A stretch of DNA of 49,771 nucleotides from Alphaproteobacteria bacterium (GCA_029253645.1 JAQWZC010000109.1:1-49771), one strand, 5' to 3'. Positions 1 through 8,934 are shown, counted from the first letter of the stretch. Program-made: numbers and translations. Notes: a model not told the origin generated them from the sequence alone.

Positions 1-119
1 CCCGCTTTCAAATTGCCTTTGGGCAGAATCCATCGGCCCCGCTGTTGCGAGGTAACAAACATTAGGGCAATGCGCTCGCCCCGAATGGCCATGGGAATAA
101 CCCCTACTTTGTGATCCAT
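1..119 (-). CDS. NUDIX hydrolase, N-terminal part only (cut by window edge)
   Basis: Reading the minus strand from the ATG at 119 gives 39 complete codons before the edge. The start MDHKVGVIPMAIRGERIALM is followed by a segment reading VTSQQRGRWILPKG at residues 22-35, which is the first strand of a NUDIX fold and the run into the NUDIX box (the box itself lies outside). NUDIX enzymes hydrolyse nucleoside diphosphates linked to another moiety; the substrate cannot be told from this fragment. A TAA lies in frame four codons upstream, so the start is well bounded. The gene diverges from the serine hydrolase at 424. Confidence 0.72.
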   Translation of the reverse strand, partial: MDHKVGVIPMAIRGERIALMFVTSQQRGRWILPKGNLKA

Positions 120-423
120 GTTTGAAACCCCTTATCGGTGCGGCTTATTGCAGATGGGTGCCGCCTAGTTAGCAACAATTGATCATCGGCGGATTTAGTG
201 ATTTTGGCAATAGCCTGTTACCGTGAGAGGCCGGATGGTCAGCAGCTTCGGTCGCCAACGAAACATTTGGCGATATAAATCTTGGCGACCCTAAAAAGGT
301 TGAAAGCGGTAAATCAGAGATACAATATACAAGCCTGCGTTGACGCCAAATAAGCTGAGTACGCCATATCGTTGGCGTTAGCCTGTAATTTATTCGAAGA
401 CATGAGACCGTAAGGATCCGGTT
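120..423. promoter_or_regulatory. Divergent intergenic region with five TTGGCG/CGCCAA elements
   Basis: This 304-base gap separates two divergent genes and I see no credible gene in it. It holds five copies of the hexamer TTGGCG or its complement: 253-258, 267-272, 282-287, 344-349 and 372-377. Two make a perfect 8-bp inverted repeat, GTCGCCAA at 251-258 and TTGGCGAC at 282-289. Another pair, TGACGCCAA at 341-349 and TTGGCGTTA at 372-380, is a near-perfect inverted repeat. The pattern suggests operators for a dimeric regulator; which regulator is unknown. An AAGGA at about 413-417 is a plausible ribosome site for the gene at 424. Confidence 0.4.
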
Positions 424-1659
424 ATGAAATTCACCATACAAGTTTTATTCGCTGCTATTTTGGGCGCGCTTAGTGTAATTGGCGTGACGGCGCGTTATCT
501 GCCACCTTATGACATTATTGCCCGCGTCGAAGCGCTAAGTGATCCAGAGAAAGTTCTGTGGACAGCCACTCGTGTGGGTGAATTATTCCCCACCCGCATC
601 GTCGCGCGCGGGGATCGGACTTTCAGGTTTAACAAAGATCCTGATTTTTTAAGTGGGTTCGAATACACCTTTGAAGGCCAGACCCAAACCATTGAAAACA
701 TGATGCGCGACATGGAAACGCTTGGTCTAATAGTCATTCATAAGGGTGCCGTCGTTTATGAAAGTTATGCTGCAGGCATAAGCCCCCATAACCATTTCAC
801 CAGCTATTCACTTGTCAAATCTTTTGTTTCAACCCTCATCGCCTTCGCAATAGAAGACGGCGCAATCTCAAGCGTAGACGACCGGCTGGATGCCTATCTG
901 CCGAAGTTGGTGAATTCCGACTACGCGGGTGTCACAATCCAACAAGCGCTTCAAATGTCGTCTGGCATTCGATTTGACAATCCAGCCACGGGTGAAGCCG
1001 AGGACACGATCAGCTGGGTCTTGAATACGGTCATATTGAACAACAAATCAGCTTTCGAAGCAGCTCACGCGTTTTCTCGAGCGTCGTCTCCGGGCACGGT
1101 CTTCAATTATAACACGGCCGAAACGCAAATCCTTCTTGAATTACTTTCCCGCACAACCAAAATGCACGCCGCCGATTATATGTCTGCAAAAATCTGGCAG
1201 CCACTTGGGATGAAGCATGATGCCTTTTGGGTGATCGACCGGCCCGGAAGCCGAGGCCGCGAAATCGGCGGCGCGTTTTTCAATGCAACGCTGGGCGACT
1301 GGGCTAGGTTTGGTCTCTTCATCAGCCAAGGCGGAAATTGGGAGGGCAAACAGCTTTTGCCGCAAAACTGGGTCGCTAGCGCGACGACGACAACTGACGA
1401 GCATTTGGCTCATGGTAAGGTAGATAAAAACTGGCGCAAGGGATATGGCTGGCATTGGTGGACCTTTGCCGACGGCTCTTTTCAGGCCGATGGCAGTCGA
1501 GGTCAGAGCATTTTCATTGACCCGTCGCGAGAGCTTGTCGTTGTGAGGTCTAGCGCATGGCCAACAGACTGGGTGGAAGTCTATGACAATCAGACGCACG
1601 AATTTTATGACGGTTTGATGGAATTTATAGACGCGAAAGTATCTGAGGCGCCAGAATGA
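424..1659 (+). CDS. Exported serine hydrolase, class C beta-lactamase / 6-aminohexanoate-dimer hydrolase type
   Basis: 411 residues. A hydrophobic N-terminus (about residues 5-23) looks like a signal peptide or anchor, so it probably acts in the periplasm. The nucleophile motif is S129-L-V-K132, the SxxK of the penicillin-recognising serine hydrolase fold; Tyr229 in FNYNTAE fits the second catalytic motif, and a Gly/Gln-rich segment near residue 360 (SRGQSIFIDP) replaces the KTG strand as is common in esterase-like members. Family members hydrolyse esters, amides or oligomers and few are true beta-lactamases; the substrate is not predictable here. The gene stands alone with its own terminator, between a divergent NUDIX gene and tRNA-Phe. 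It uses ATA, CTA and AGT codons noticeably, a mild hint of transfer that I could not quantify. Confidence 0.85.
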   Translation: MKFTIQVLFAAILGALSVIGVTARYLPPYDIIARVEALSDPEKVLWTATRVGELFPTRIVARGDRTFRFNKDPDFLSGFEYTFEGQTQTIENMMRDMETLGLIVIHKGAVVYESYAAGISPHNHFTSYSLVKSFVSTLIAFAIEDGAISSVDDRLDAYLPKLVNSDYAGVTIQQALQMSSGIRFDNPATGEAEDTISWVLNTVILNNKSAFEAAHAFSRASSPGTVFNYNTAETQILLELLSRTTKMHAADYMSAKIWQPLGMKHDAFWVIDRPGSRGREIGGAFFNATLGDWARFGLFISQGGNWEGKQLLPQNWVASATTTTDEHLAHGKVDKNWRKGYGWHWWTFADGSFQADGSRGQSIFIDPSRELVVVRSSAWPTDWVEVYDNQTHEFYDGLMEFIDAKVSEAPE

Positions 1660-1697
1660 CGCTGTGATACACCACAACAAACATGCGTCATTTTTTT
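1655..1697 (+). terminator. Intrinsic terminator overlapping the hydrolase stop codon
   Basis: AATGACGC at 1655-1662 pairs perfectly with GCGTCATT at 1685-1692, followed by T residues to 1697. The loop contains a second small stem (TGTG/CACA). The hairpin includes the TGA stop of the serine hydrolase and separates it from the oppositely oriented tRNA-Phe. Confidence 0.8.
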
Positions 1698-1704
1698 GAA
1701 TAAG

Positions 1705-1780
<76 letters not shown>

Positions 1781-1860
1781 ATCGCGCCGCGTGACAACAC
1801 GGCGTTAAGTAGGGCGTTTATAAGTCATGCATCTGGCGCTGTCTAGCCGCGTTAAAGCCC

Positions 1861-2061
1861 TTAATGCAGCTTGTCGTGGGATTCTTGTTCGGCCAATGCG
1901 GTTTCAATTTCTGCGTCAAAATCATCGGGCGGCTCAACCGCGGGCACGGCATAATGCCCGCCCATCCAGCGATGCAAATCAACATCGGAACAGCGTTTCG
2001 AGCAAAAGGGTCGAAATTTTTCGGCACTGTCCGCCGATTTACAAATCGGGCATTTGGCCAT
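1861..2061 (-). CDS. yacG: DNA gyrase inhibitor YacG, zinc-ribbon protein
   Basis: 66 residues, the usual size. Four cysteines form the zinc site: CPIC at residues 4-7 and C20/C24 in PFCSKRC, followed by the family signature DVDLHRWMGGHYAVP. YacG binds GyrB and blocks DNA binding by gyrase in E. coli. The C-terminus is acidic. The ATG overlaps the TAA of the RNase E/G gene by one base (TAATG), so translation is probably coupled. This RNase-yacG neighbourhood is common in alphaproteobacteria. Confidence 0.93.
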   Translation of the reverse strand: MAKCPICKSADSAEKFRPFCSKRCSDVDLHRWMGGHYAVPAVEPPDDFDAEIETALAEQESHDKLH

Positions 2062-3296
2062 TAATCGCCTCCGTTTTGCCGCAGCGCCTCAGCCAATGTC
2101 ATCACTTCGCGGCGGCGCGTCATCTCAACAACGCTAAACTCCGACATCGGCCCGATACGCACCGGATTTTTATCGCCGTCAAAACCCGCATCCAGCGCTT
2201 TCAACACGGCTTCATGCGCGGCTTGATCGGTCATATCAATAAAATCAATGGCAATCAGCCCGCCCAAAGCGCGCAGGCGAATTTGTTTGGCCAGCGCGGC
2301 AGCGGCTTCCAAATTCACCGCCAAAGCGTCGCCCTCAGCCGCACCGGAATTGACATCAACCGTGGTCATGGCTTCGGTCGTCTCAATCATCAGCCAAGCG
2401 CCGGAGGGCAAATCAACACGCGGCAACATCGCCTTATCCAATTGACCGGCCACATCATGGCGGTCAAATAAAATCTCGCCATCCTCAGCCGCAGATAAAA
2501 TATCTGCCAGCACCGCCATGTTTTGGCGCATAAATCCTTTGGCGGTGGCAAAACCCGCCGCGCCTTCCACCACCACGGCAGCCGTATCGGCGCGCACCAA
2601 ATCGCGCAGGGCTTTTTCAATCGGCCCCAAATCCTCGTGAATGAGGCTGGGCGCGTCCATATCCTCAGCGCGCTCCAACAGCGCTTCCCATTGCCCGGCA
2701 ACTTGCGCCATATCAGCGGCCAGCGCGTCCATCTCCTGCCCCGCCGCAGCCGTGCGCAGCACCCAGCCCGATGGACCATCCATGCCGTCAACATCAACCG
2801 CGTCAATGCCGTCGCCTTGGCGAATTTTTTCAGCCAATTCGGTCAGCCTTGTGCGCTCGGCTTCATCCTCAATCTGCCGCGATACGGCAATGCGCGTGCG
2901 ACACGGGGCCAGCACAACGCCGCGTCCGGCCAATGTCACATCGGCGGTCACTTGCGCGCCCTTATCGCCCTGCGGGGGCCGTGTGACCTGCACCAAAACC
3001 GTATCGCCATCCTCGACACAATCCTCAATCGGTGTGTCGCGGGTCGCATCTGGCACCAATGCGCGGGCTTCGCGGGCACCCAAAAAGGCACTTTTGTCAA
3101 AACCAATATCGACAAATGCCGCTTGCAGGCGACCGACAACGCGCTCCACACGCGCCAGATAAATCTGCCCGACCGTGCTGGCTTGGGCGTCGGCTTTGCC
3201 CAGCGGGGCGGCTTGAAGGGCCGTTAGATGACCGTCTTCCACTTGCGCCACGCGCAACAACCCGTTTTCGACACTCATTAAAATTTCATGCGTCAT
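2061..3296 (-). CDS. rng: Ribonuclease E/G family endoribonuclease, short form
   Basis: 411 residues. An S1-like RNA-binding region at about 36-116 (VGQIYLARVERV ... AAFVDIGFDKSAFL) precedes the DNase I-like catalytic part. The magnesium-binding residues are present: D314 and N316 in TTVDVNSG and D351 in IAIDFIDM. The protein ends just after EMTRRR and has neither the zinc-link cysteines nor the C-terminal scaffold of E. coli RNase E, so it is the short RNase G-like type found in this class. Members cut single-stranded AU-rich RNA in rRNA maturation and mRNA decay. The start has GGGGAAG upstream. It follows maf by 37 bp. Confidence 0.93.
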   Translation of the reverse strand: MTHEILMSVENGLLRVAQVEDGHLTALQAAPLGKADAQASTVGQIYLARVERVVGRLQAAFVDIGFDKSAFLGAREARALVPDATRDTPIEDCVEDGDTVLVQVTRPPQGDKGAQVTADVTLAGRGVVLAPCRTRIAVSRQIEDEAERTRLTELAEKIRQGDGIDAVDVDGMDGPSGWVLRTAAAGQEMDALAADMAQVAGQWEALLERAEDMDAPSLIHEDLGPIEKALRDLVRADTAAVVVEGAAGFATAKGFMRQNMAVLADILSAAEDGEILFDRHDVAGQLDKAMLPRVDLPSGAWLMIETTEAMTTVDVNSGAAEGDALAVNLEAAAALAKQIRLRALGGLIAIDFIDMTDQAAHEAVLKALDAGFDGDKNPVRIGPMSEFSVVEMTRRREVMTLAEALRQNGGD

Positions 3297-3333
3297 GGTG
3301 TTCTACTTCCCCTAAGAACTTCACGTTTTGTCT

Positions 3334-3894
3334 TTACGACAGCCGATAACCGGCAGCTTGCAATAAATTCGCAGTTTCAAACAAGGGCAAACCGATAATA
3401 TTACTGTGCGAGCCGACCGTGTTTGCGATGAAGGCGGCAGCGCGCCCCTGTATCGCATAGCCGCCTGCCTTGCCCTGCCATTCGCCACTATCGAGATAGG
3501 CGGCGATTTGTTCGGCGGAGAGGCGCTTCATCTGAACCCGACTGGTCACCACACGCGCCCATTGGCGCGCGCCATCCAGCAGGCAAATGCCGCTATGCAC
3601 GCGGTGACCGCGCCCTGACATTAAATCAAGGCACGCGCGCGCTTCCTCGGCGGTTTCGGTTTTCGGCAAAATACGTCGCCCGACACTGACCACCGTATCC
3701 GCCGCCAATATCAGCGCGCCCTCATGCTGGGCGCTTACGGCTTGCGCTTTGGTCATGGCCAAACGTTTGGCAAGCACCGTCGGCACTTCACGCGGGCGCG
3801 GCGTCTCGTCAATATTGGCAGGGTCAATCTGGTCGGGGGTAATCCCGATTTGCGCCAGTAAATCGACGCGACGCGGGCTGGCACTGGCCAGCAC
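3334..3894 (-). CDS. maf: Maf/YceF family nucleoside triphosphate pyrophosphatase
   Basis: 186 residues starting at a GTG; the reading LASASPRRVDLLAQIG at the N-terminus is the Maf signature. The conserved ILAADTVVSVGRRIL and SGRGHRVHSG follow, with the later GGYAIQGRAAAFI segment. Maf proteins hydrolyse non-canonical or modified nucleotides to monophosphates (house-cleaning), and some members influence septation. No ATG lies in frame between the upstream in-frame TGA and this GTG, which supports the unusual start only 7 bases after infA. The gene is thus probably coupled to infA. Confidence 0.93.
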   Translation of the reverse strand: MLASASPRRVDLLAQIGITPDQIDPANIDETPRPREVPTVLAKRLAMTKAQAVSAQHEGALILAADTVVSVGRRILPKTETAEEARACLDLMSGRGHRVHSGICLLDGARQWARVVTSRVQMKRLSAEQIAAYLDSGEWQGKAGGYAIQGRAAAFIANTVGSHSNIIGLPLFETANLLQAAGYRLS

Positions 3895-3901
3895 AAGCTG
3901 T

Positions 3902-4120
3902 TTATTTGAAGCGATAGGTAATGCGTCCCTTGGTCAGGTCATAGGGTGTCATTTCGACCGTCACCTTATCACCGGCCAGCACACGAATACGGTTCTTGCG
4001 CATTTTGCCGGCCGTATGGGCAATCACTTCATGGTCGTTCTCCAATTTCACACGAAACGTCGCATTGGGCAGTAATTCTACCACCGTTGCGTTAAACTCC
4101 AGAAGTTCTTCTTTAGCCAT
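3902..4120 (-). CDS. infA: Translation initiation factor IF-1
   Basis: 72 residues, standard length, a single OB-fold (S1-like) domain. The sequence [20 protein letters not shown] begins it and KGRITYRFK ends it, both typical. IF-1 sits in the ribosomal A site and helps IF-2 and IF-3 select the initiator tRNA. The gene lies between UPF0262 (78-bp gap) and maf (7-bp gap). In many relatives a low-molecular-weight phosphatase gene lies between UPF0262 and infA; it is absent here. Confidence 0.98.
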   Translation of the reverse strand: MAKEELLEFNATVVELLPNATFRVKLENDHEVIAHTAGKMRKNRIRVLAGDKVTVEMTPYDLTKGRITYRFK

Positions 4121-4198
4121 AAATCCTACCCGTTAAATTTGCCGGAGAATGACCAAGAGCGCGGCAGAAATCAACCTTTTTCTGGCCAGCCTCATCAT

Positions 4199-4699
4199 CT
4201 ATCCGCGCATTTGCAAAACTGAGATGAGCGTGAACAGCCGTCGCGCCGTATCGTCATCCAGCACCACCTTATCCGCAAGGCGGGTTTTTAATAATTCAGC
4301 ACTCTCATTATGCAAGGCGCGCCGTGCTTCATCAATGGTCTCCACACGCTCGGGCGTCGCCGTGCGCATGGCCTCAAAATAGCTTTCGCAAATCATAAAA
4401 TAGTCGCGAATATTGCGCCGAAACGGCGTCATGGACAGCTCGATGCGGCTCAAAGCCGCGCCCGCACTGTCGGATATGGCAAACACAATGCCCCTATCGG
4501 CCAGCGATAATTGCAAGCGATAAGGCCCGTCTGGCCCGCCAACCAAGGCAAAATGATTGCTTTCCAAAATATCAAAAATCGCCACGCGGCGTTCATGCTC
4601 AAGGTCAGGATTGCGCGCCACCAGTGCCGGGTCATCCAGCGATAAATGCACAATGCGCCCGGGTTTTTGTTCCGCTTTATCTTCGCCCGCAGCGCCCAT
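4199..4699 (-). CDS. UPF0262 family protein
   Basis: 166 residues with the family's conserved core: HERRVAIFDILESNHF near residues 35-50, PYRLQLSL, and MTPFRRNIRDYFMICESYFEA. The family is essentially confined to alphaproteobacteria and has no known biochemical function; no catalytic motif or membrane segment is visible. The ATG follows the hisD stop codon with no gap (TGA then ATG), indicating coupled translation. The fixed position between hisD and infA is a synteny marker rather than a functional clue. Confidence 0.9.
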   Translation of the reverse strand: MGAAGEDKAEQKPGRIVHLSLDDPALVARNPDLEHERRVAIFDILESNHFALVGGPDGPYRLQLSLADRGIVFAISDSAGAALSRIELSMTPFRRNIRDYFMICESYFEAMRTATPERVETIDEARRALHNESAELLKTRLADKVVLDDDTARRLFTLISVLQMRG

Positions 4700-6013
4700 T
4701 CAGCTATCGCTTCCCATATTCAAACGGATGGAAATCGAGCGGCCATGCGCTTGCAAGCCCTCTTCCTCGGCCAAACGCACCGCCGCCGGACCGATTTCAG
4801 CCAGCGCATCGGCATCGCATTTCACCAATGATGACCGCTTCATAAAGTCCAGCACTGACAGACCCGACGCATAACGCGACGCGCGCGCCGTCGGCAAGAC
4901 GTGATTGGGACCGGCAATATAATCACCAATCGCTTCGGGTGTGTGGCGGCCCAAAAATATGGCACCGGCATGCCGAATATTTTCAGCCATCGTATCCGGC
5001 GCGGCGACCGCCAATTCCAAATGCTCGGGCGCAAGCTCATTGACCAATGCGGGCGCGTCTTCGGTCAAATCATTGACCACTAAAATCGCGCCAAAATTTT
5101 CCCAACTGGCACGCGCAATGGCCTCGCGCGGCAATCCGGCCAGCGTCGTCTCGACTGCCGCCGCCACCGCATCGGCATAATCATTATCATCGCAAATAAA
5201 AATCGACTGTGCGACTTCATCATGTTCGGCCTGGCTCAACAGATCAGCGGCCATCCATGCCGGATCATTTTGCGTATCAGACACCACTAAAATTTCTGAC
5301 GGCCCGGCAATCATATCAATGCCGACCTGCCCAAAGACTTGCTTTTTGGCCGCTGCCACATATGCATTGCCCGGCCCGACAATAACATTCACCGGCGCGA
5401 TGCTCTGTGTGCCATAGGCCAAGGCGGCCACGGCCTGCGCCCCGCCAATGCGATAAATCTCATCAACACCGGCCAGCTTGGCGGCCACCAGAACAAGCGG
5501 GTTCAGCTTGCCATCGGGGGTCGGCACAACCATCACCACCCGCGCCACACCGGCGACACGCGCCGGAATGGCGTTCATCAAAACACTTGAGGGATAATTG
5601 GCCAAGCCGCCGGGCACATAAAGCCCCGCCGCATCAACCGTGCCCCAGCGATGGCCCAATTCGACACCCGCCGCATCGGTGAAGCGGGCATTTTCGGGTT
5701 TTTGGCGGGCGTGAAAATCAGCAATGCGCGTCGCCGCCAATTCCAGCGCGGCTTTGGTTTCGGGCGCACAGGCTGTCATGGCCGCATCAATCTCAGCGTC
5801 AGATATGCGCAAGGTTTCGGGGGTTAAGGTCTGGCGGTCATATTTTTTGGTCAGCGCGATAAGTGCTGCATCGCCGCGCGCGCGCACATCATCAATAATC
5901 GCCGCCACCGCATCATTCACATCGGCCGATTGCTCACGCTTCATGGATTGCAGAGCCGCAAAACGCTCGGCAAAATCATTATCGTCAATATGGGCGCGCA
6001 AAAAACAGGCCAT
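4700..6013 (-). CDS. hisD: Histidinol dehydrogenase
   Basis: 437 residues from the chosen ATG at 6013, close to the usual 430-440. It oxidises L-histidinol to L-histidine with two NAD, the last two steps of the pathway. Visible motifs are IAGPSEILVVSD, LLSQAEHDEVAQS (zinc-ligand Gln and His, catalytic region), LAPEHLEL, AGPNHVLPT and a C-terminal LQAHGRSI. Reading further upstream would add an unconserved basic stretch overlapping the DUF2948 gene, so I prefer the internal start beginning MACFLRAH, although an ATG at 6052 cannot be excluded. No other his genes are in the window. Confidence 0.96.
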   Translation of the reverse strand: MACFLRAHIDDNDFAERFAALQSMKREQSADVNDAVAAIIDDVRARGDAALIALTKKYDRQTLTPETLRISDAEIDAAMTACAPETKAALELAATRIADFHARQKPENARFTDAAGVELGHRWGTVDAAGLYVPGGLANYPSSVLMNAIPARVAGVARVVMVVPTPDGKLNPLVLVAAKLAGVDEIYRIGGAQAVAALAYGTQSIAPVNVIVGPGNAYVAAAKKQVFGQVGIDMIAGPSEILVVSDTQNDPAWMAADLLSQAEHDEVAQSIFICDDNDYADAVAAAVETTLAGLPREAIARASWENFGAILVVNDLTEDAPALVNELAPEHLELAVAAPDTMAENIRHAGAIFLGRHTPEAIGDYIAGPNHVLPTARASRYASGLSVLDFMKRSSLVKCDADALAEIGPAAVRLAEEEGLQAHGRSISIRLNMGSDS

Positions 6014-6035
6014 GGGGTTTCCGATGCGGTCTCGC

Positions 6036-6464
6036 TTACTTATCCAAATCATGATGCGGGCGGGCTTTGGCGGCCCACGGCGCGGTAATGTCTTCCAATA
6101 TGGCCTCACAGGCTTCAACTGCCAAGCCTATCTCGCCGCCACCGGCAAATTGCAAACGCATCTCTCCGGCAGGCGATTTGTCCGGCAGAAAATGTACCGC
6201 CAATAAGGCGACCACACCCTCGCGGCGCGTTAAATTCAGTTTCTTTTGCCTGATAGAGGTGACATTTGCAAGCTGCAGCGCGCTACGCACGCGCATTGGC
6301 GCGGCCTTTTCTTCCCAACAAAACCGATTGACCAGCAGCACAAAACGCTGCTCATCCGCCAGATAAGCCATGTCGCCAAGCTGCGCGACAGCATCTTGCA
6401 GATGCGCTGATATGACCGCCATGTCATCAGCGCTGCGCCCATAAAGTTTCAGCGGCCTGCTCAT
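6036..6464 (-). CDS. DUF2948 family protein
   Basis: 142 residues, recognised as DUF2948 by its start ([20 protein letters not shown]), the central [12 protein letters not shown] and its place between murA and hisD. The family is restricted to alphaproteobacteria and its function is unknown. No signal peptide or membrane segment is visible. The start ATG overlaps the murA stop by 4 bp (ATGA), so it is translated together with murA; hisD begins 22 bp after it. Confidence 0.88.
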   Translation of the reverse strand: MSRPLKLYGRSADDMAVISAHLQDAVAQLGDMAYLADEQRFVLLVNRFCWEEKAAPMRVRSALQLANVTSIRQKKLNLTRREGVVALLAVHFLPDKSPAGEMRLQFAGGGEIGLAVEACEAILEDITAPWAAKARPHHDLDK

Positions 6465-7732
6465 AATGTTTCCCGCCAGATTTTTGCCCCCACAGCGGAG
6501 AGCTTTTCTTCAATGCGCTCATAGCCGCGGTCAAGATGATAGACCCGCGAAATGCGCGTTTCGCCCTCCGCCATCAGACCGGCAATCACCAAAGTAACCG
6601 AGGCGCGCAAATCCGTTGCCATGACCGGCGCGCCATAGAGCTTTTCAACCCCCGTGACAATCGCCGTATCGCCTTCCAATGAAATATCCGCGCCCAGCCG
6701 CGCCAATTCCTGCACATGCATGAAACGGTTTTCAAATATTGTCTCGCGAATACGCGACACGCCGTCGGCGCAGCACATCAGCCCCATAAATGGGGCCTGC
6801 AAATCAGTAGCGAAACCCGGATAGGGTTCGGTAGTAATCGGTGTCGGCTGCGGACGCCCTGCCGGGCCGGTGACATGCAAGCCGCCATCGGTTTCGATCA
6901 GTCCCGCTCCGGCCAAACGCATGGCCGGTGCCAGCGCGCCCAATGCCGCCTCGTCAATGCCGGTCAGCGTCACCGCGCCGCCGGTCGCTGCGACAGCCAG
7001 TGCAAAAGCTCCCGCCTCAATGCGGTCGCGCGTGACGGTATGGTCGGCACCGTGCAATTTCTCGACCCCTTGAATGGTCAAAATGCGTGTGCCTAAGCCG
7101 TCAATTTGTGCGCCCATAGCTTGCAGGCAAGTGCCGACATCAACCACTTCCGGCTCAGTTGCGGCATTGGTTATAACGGTTTCGCCTTTGGCCAAACACG
7201 CCGCCATCAGCAGCACATGAGTTGCGCCAACCGAGACGAAAGGAAAATCCACCCGCGCGCCTTTAAGGCCGCCTTTCGCTGTTGCGTTCACATAGCCGCC
7301 CTCGACAGAAATATCAGCGCCCATGGCGGCCAAGCCGTTCAGATATAAGTCAACCGGCCGCGTGCCAATGGCGCAGCCGCCGGGCAGCGAGACTTGCGCC
7401 TCATGGGCGCGCGCCAAGAGCGGCCCCAGCACCCAAAAGCTGGCGCGCATTTTCGACACCCATTCATAAGAGGCCCGCGTGCTGGTAAGCGTCGGCGTAT
7501 CAATGTTCAGGCCCTCGCCCGGGCCATTGCCAAACTCCGCGACTGTCGCCCCCAGCTCGGCCAACACTTTTGCCAAAGTGCGTGTATCGGCAAGCCGCGG
7601 CGTGCCGCGCAAAATCAGCTCCTCATCGGTCAAAAGCCCGGCCACCATGAGCGGCAGCACAGCGTTTTTAGAACCCGAGACAGCAATCTCGCCGCGCAGC
7701 CTGTGACCGCCGGATATGACGATTTCATCCAT
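6461..7732 (-). CDS. murA: UDP-N-acetylglucosamine 1-carboxyvinyltransferase
   Basis: 423 residues, full length. MurA transfers enolpyruvate from PEP to UDP-GlcNAc, the first committed step of peptidoglycan synthesis, in the cytoplasm. K22 in [11 protein letters not shown] and the catalytic cysteine C120 in [15 protein letters not shown] are present; Cys rather than Asp at this position predicts sensitivity to fosfomycin. The conserved [12 protein letters not shown] lies further on. The start codon is embedded in the last codons of a 47-aa gene, so initiation is probably coupled to it. Confidence 0.98.
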   Translation of the reverse strand: MDEIVISGGHRLRGEIAVSGSKNAVLPLMVAGLLTDEELILRGTPRLADTRTLAKVLAELGATVAEFGNGPGEGLNIDTPTLTSTRASYEWVSKMRASFWVLGPLLARAHEAQVSLPGGCAIGTRPVDLYLNGLAAMGADISVEGGYVNATAKGGLKGARVDFPFVSVGATHVLLMAACLAKGETVITNAATEPEVVDVGTCLQAMGAQIDGLGTRILTIQGVEKLHGADHTVTRDRIEAGAFALAVAATGGAVTLTGIDEAALGALAPAMRLAGAGLIETDGGLHVTGPAGRPQPTPITTEPYPGFATDLQAPFMGLMCCADGVSRIRETIFENRFMHVQELARLGADISLEGDTAIVTGVEKLYGAPVMATDLRASVTLVIAGLMAEGETRISRVYHLDRGYERIEEKLSAVGAKIWRETL

Positions 7733-7868
7733 CAGATTGGCTCTGTTTCGTGGCCCGCTTGGCTTCTTTGCGGCGTTTCAGATTGGCGCGCAAAGCTGCC
7801 GCCAGTTTTTCTTGCCGGGCGGATTTATCGGCCGGTTTTTGATTGCTGCTATTTGGCTCTTTGCTCAT
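7725..7868 (-). CDS. Small basic protein coupled to murA
   Basis: A 47-residue frame starting [20 protein letters not shown] and ending TKQSQSDG. It is strongly charged, with an alanine/lysine/arginine-rich middle that would form an amphipathic helix (about residues 17-40). The ATG at 7868 has AAAAGG seven bases upstream. Its TGA lies within the first codons of murA (8-bp overlap), a typical coupling arrangement. There is no recognisable domain; it may be a real small protein, a leader whose translation sets murA expression, or both. Codon positions and spacing, not homology, support the call. Confidence 0.6.
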   Translation of the reverse strand: MSKEPNSSNQKPADKSARQEKLAAALRANLKRRKEAKRATKQSQSDG

Positions 7869-7882
7869 GCCTTTTCATAATA

Positions 7883-8152
7883 TCATTCGGGCAATTTGTC
7901 ATGCTTCGACACCACGCCACGGGTCCAGCCTGCGCCGTGCCAATCGGGGCGCAAAAAAATCTCGCGCCCCCCACATTGAGCGCAACGGAATTTATGCTTC
8001 ACCTCGTAAAGCGTCGCATTGCCGAATTTTTCGTATAGCGGCGCGGATGGCACCACCTTATGATGGCTGCATCCCTCGCACCAAACCCAGAGATTTAACC
8101 GACGCTCGACCAACCAGCCCAGCCGCACCGGCTTTACAGACGCTTTTCGCAT
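7883..8152 (-). CDS. Zinc-ribbon-like hypothetical protein
   Basis: 89 residues with two cysteine pairs spaced like a zinc ribbon: C25-E-G-C28 and C57-A-Q-C60-G-G. Between them is a KVVPSAPLYEKFG segment, and the C-terminus has RPDWHGAGWTRG. The basic N-terminus and tryptophan-rich flanks suggest nucleic-acid or protein binding, but I do not recognise a named family. It ends 14 bp before the 47-aa gene and is probably the first gene of the murA run. Confidence 0.7.
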   Translation of the reverse strand: MRKASVKPVRLGWLVERRLNLWVWCEGCSHHKVVPSAPLYEKFGNATLYEVKHKFRCAQCGGREIFLRPDWHGAGWTRGVVSKHDKLPE

Positions 8153-8276
8153 GACGCAACACAGGTTTCAACAAAATAGAACAGAAAAAGAACACTAGTA
8201 CAAGGCGCGCGCCCGTGCAATCCTTGCTTGCATCGCTGCGCGGCCTATGGCAAACAGCTTTCACGCTTTTCGCGCT

Positions 8277-8351
8277 GCTGCCGTAGCTCAGGGGTAGAGC
8301 ACTTCATTGGTAATGAAGAGGTCGGTGGTTCAATTCCACCCGGCAGCACCA
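8277..8351 (+). tRNA. tRNA-Thr (GGT), CCA encoded
   Basis: A 75-nt cloverleaf starts GCTGCCG at 8277 and ends CGGCAGC-A-CCA at 8351. The anticodon arm is CTTCA-TTGGTAA-TGAAG with anticodon GGT; the T arm has GGTTCAATTCC. It stands alone, facing the membrane-protein gene that ends at 8425. Confidence 0.97.
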
Positions 8352-8424
8352 TTTCTCGAAAATTCAGAATAAGCGCTTGGCCGCGCCATCGGCCGGGCCT
8401 ACGCCCCTTGGCTGGAGGATGACA

Positions 8425-8829
8425 TTAACGGCGGCCGAATATTTTCTTAACTTTGGGCCTTGAGCCGAGGTAAAACACCGCAGCAAATATGATAATGGCT
8501 AGGAGAACGCCCGCCTCCTTACTCAAATGACCTTCGGGGATAATCTTTATGGCACCGATATAGCCGAAAAAAAGCAAATTCGTTGTGGTGATTTGCGCCG
8601 CTGAATATTTTTTTTCAGGCGCAAACACAGTTTGCAAAGAGAAATAGGCAAACATGGAAAAGAAGGTCAATCGAAGCGTCTCGTAACGATAAAGCGGCGG
8701 AAAAAACGCCGTATTGTTATCCGACGGATAAAACAGAAAAGGCTCACCCAAAAGCGATAGGACAACGACAATGGCCGCCCAAACACCAATGAAAAAAATC
8801 GCCAGCCGTAACATAAACCTAAAGCTCAT
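8425..8829 (-). CDS. Small integral membrane protein, unknown function
   Basis: 134 residues from the ATG at 8829 (a TTG at 8862 would add 11 residues). About four hydrophobic helices are visible: near residues 4-26, 48-64, 78-95 and 100-121, with a basic C-terminus (SRPKVKKIFGRR) expected in the cytoplasm. A region between helices 1 and 2 contains YPSDNNTAFFPPLYRYETLR. No family recognised. It is flanked by tRNA-Thr and the bfd gene and shares no operon with either. Confidence 0.65.
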   Translation of the reverse strand: MSFRFMLRLAIFFIGVWAAIVVVLSLLGEPFLFYPSDNNTAFFPPLYRYETLRLTFFSMFAYFSLQTVFAPEKKYSAAQITTTNLLFFGYIGAIKIIPEGHLSKEAGVLLAIIIFAAVFYLGSRPKVKKIFGRR

Positions 8830-8934
8830 GGGGAACGGTAGCAAATGCCCGTGAAAAATCAAAACGCAATCTTTTTGGCACGCTTAATCCGAGCACCGGT
8901 TTGGACTTGCCAAAGGCGATTCTATCCTGTAATT

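Noticed and set aside
169-441. 90-codon minus-strand open frame before the serine hydrolase
   Set aside because: No ribosome site, no recognisable sequence, and it overlaps the repeat-rich control region and the start of the real gene.
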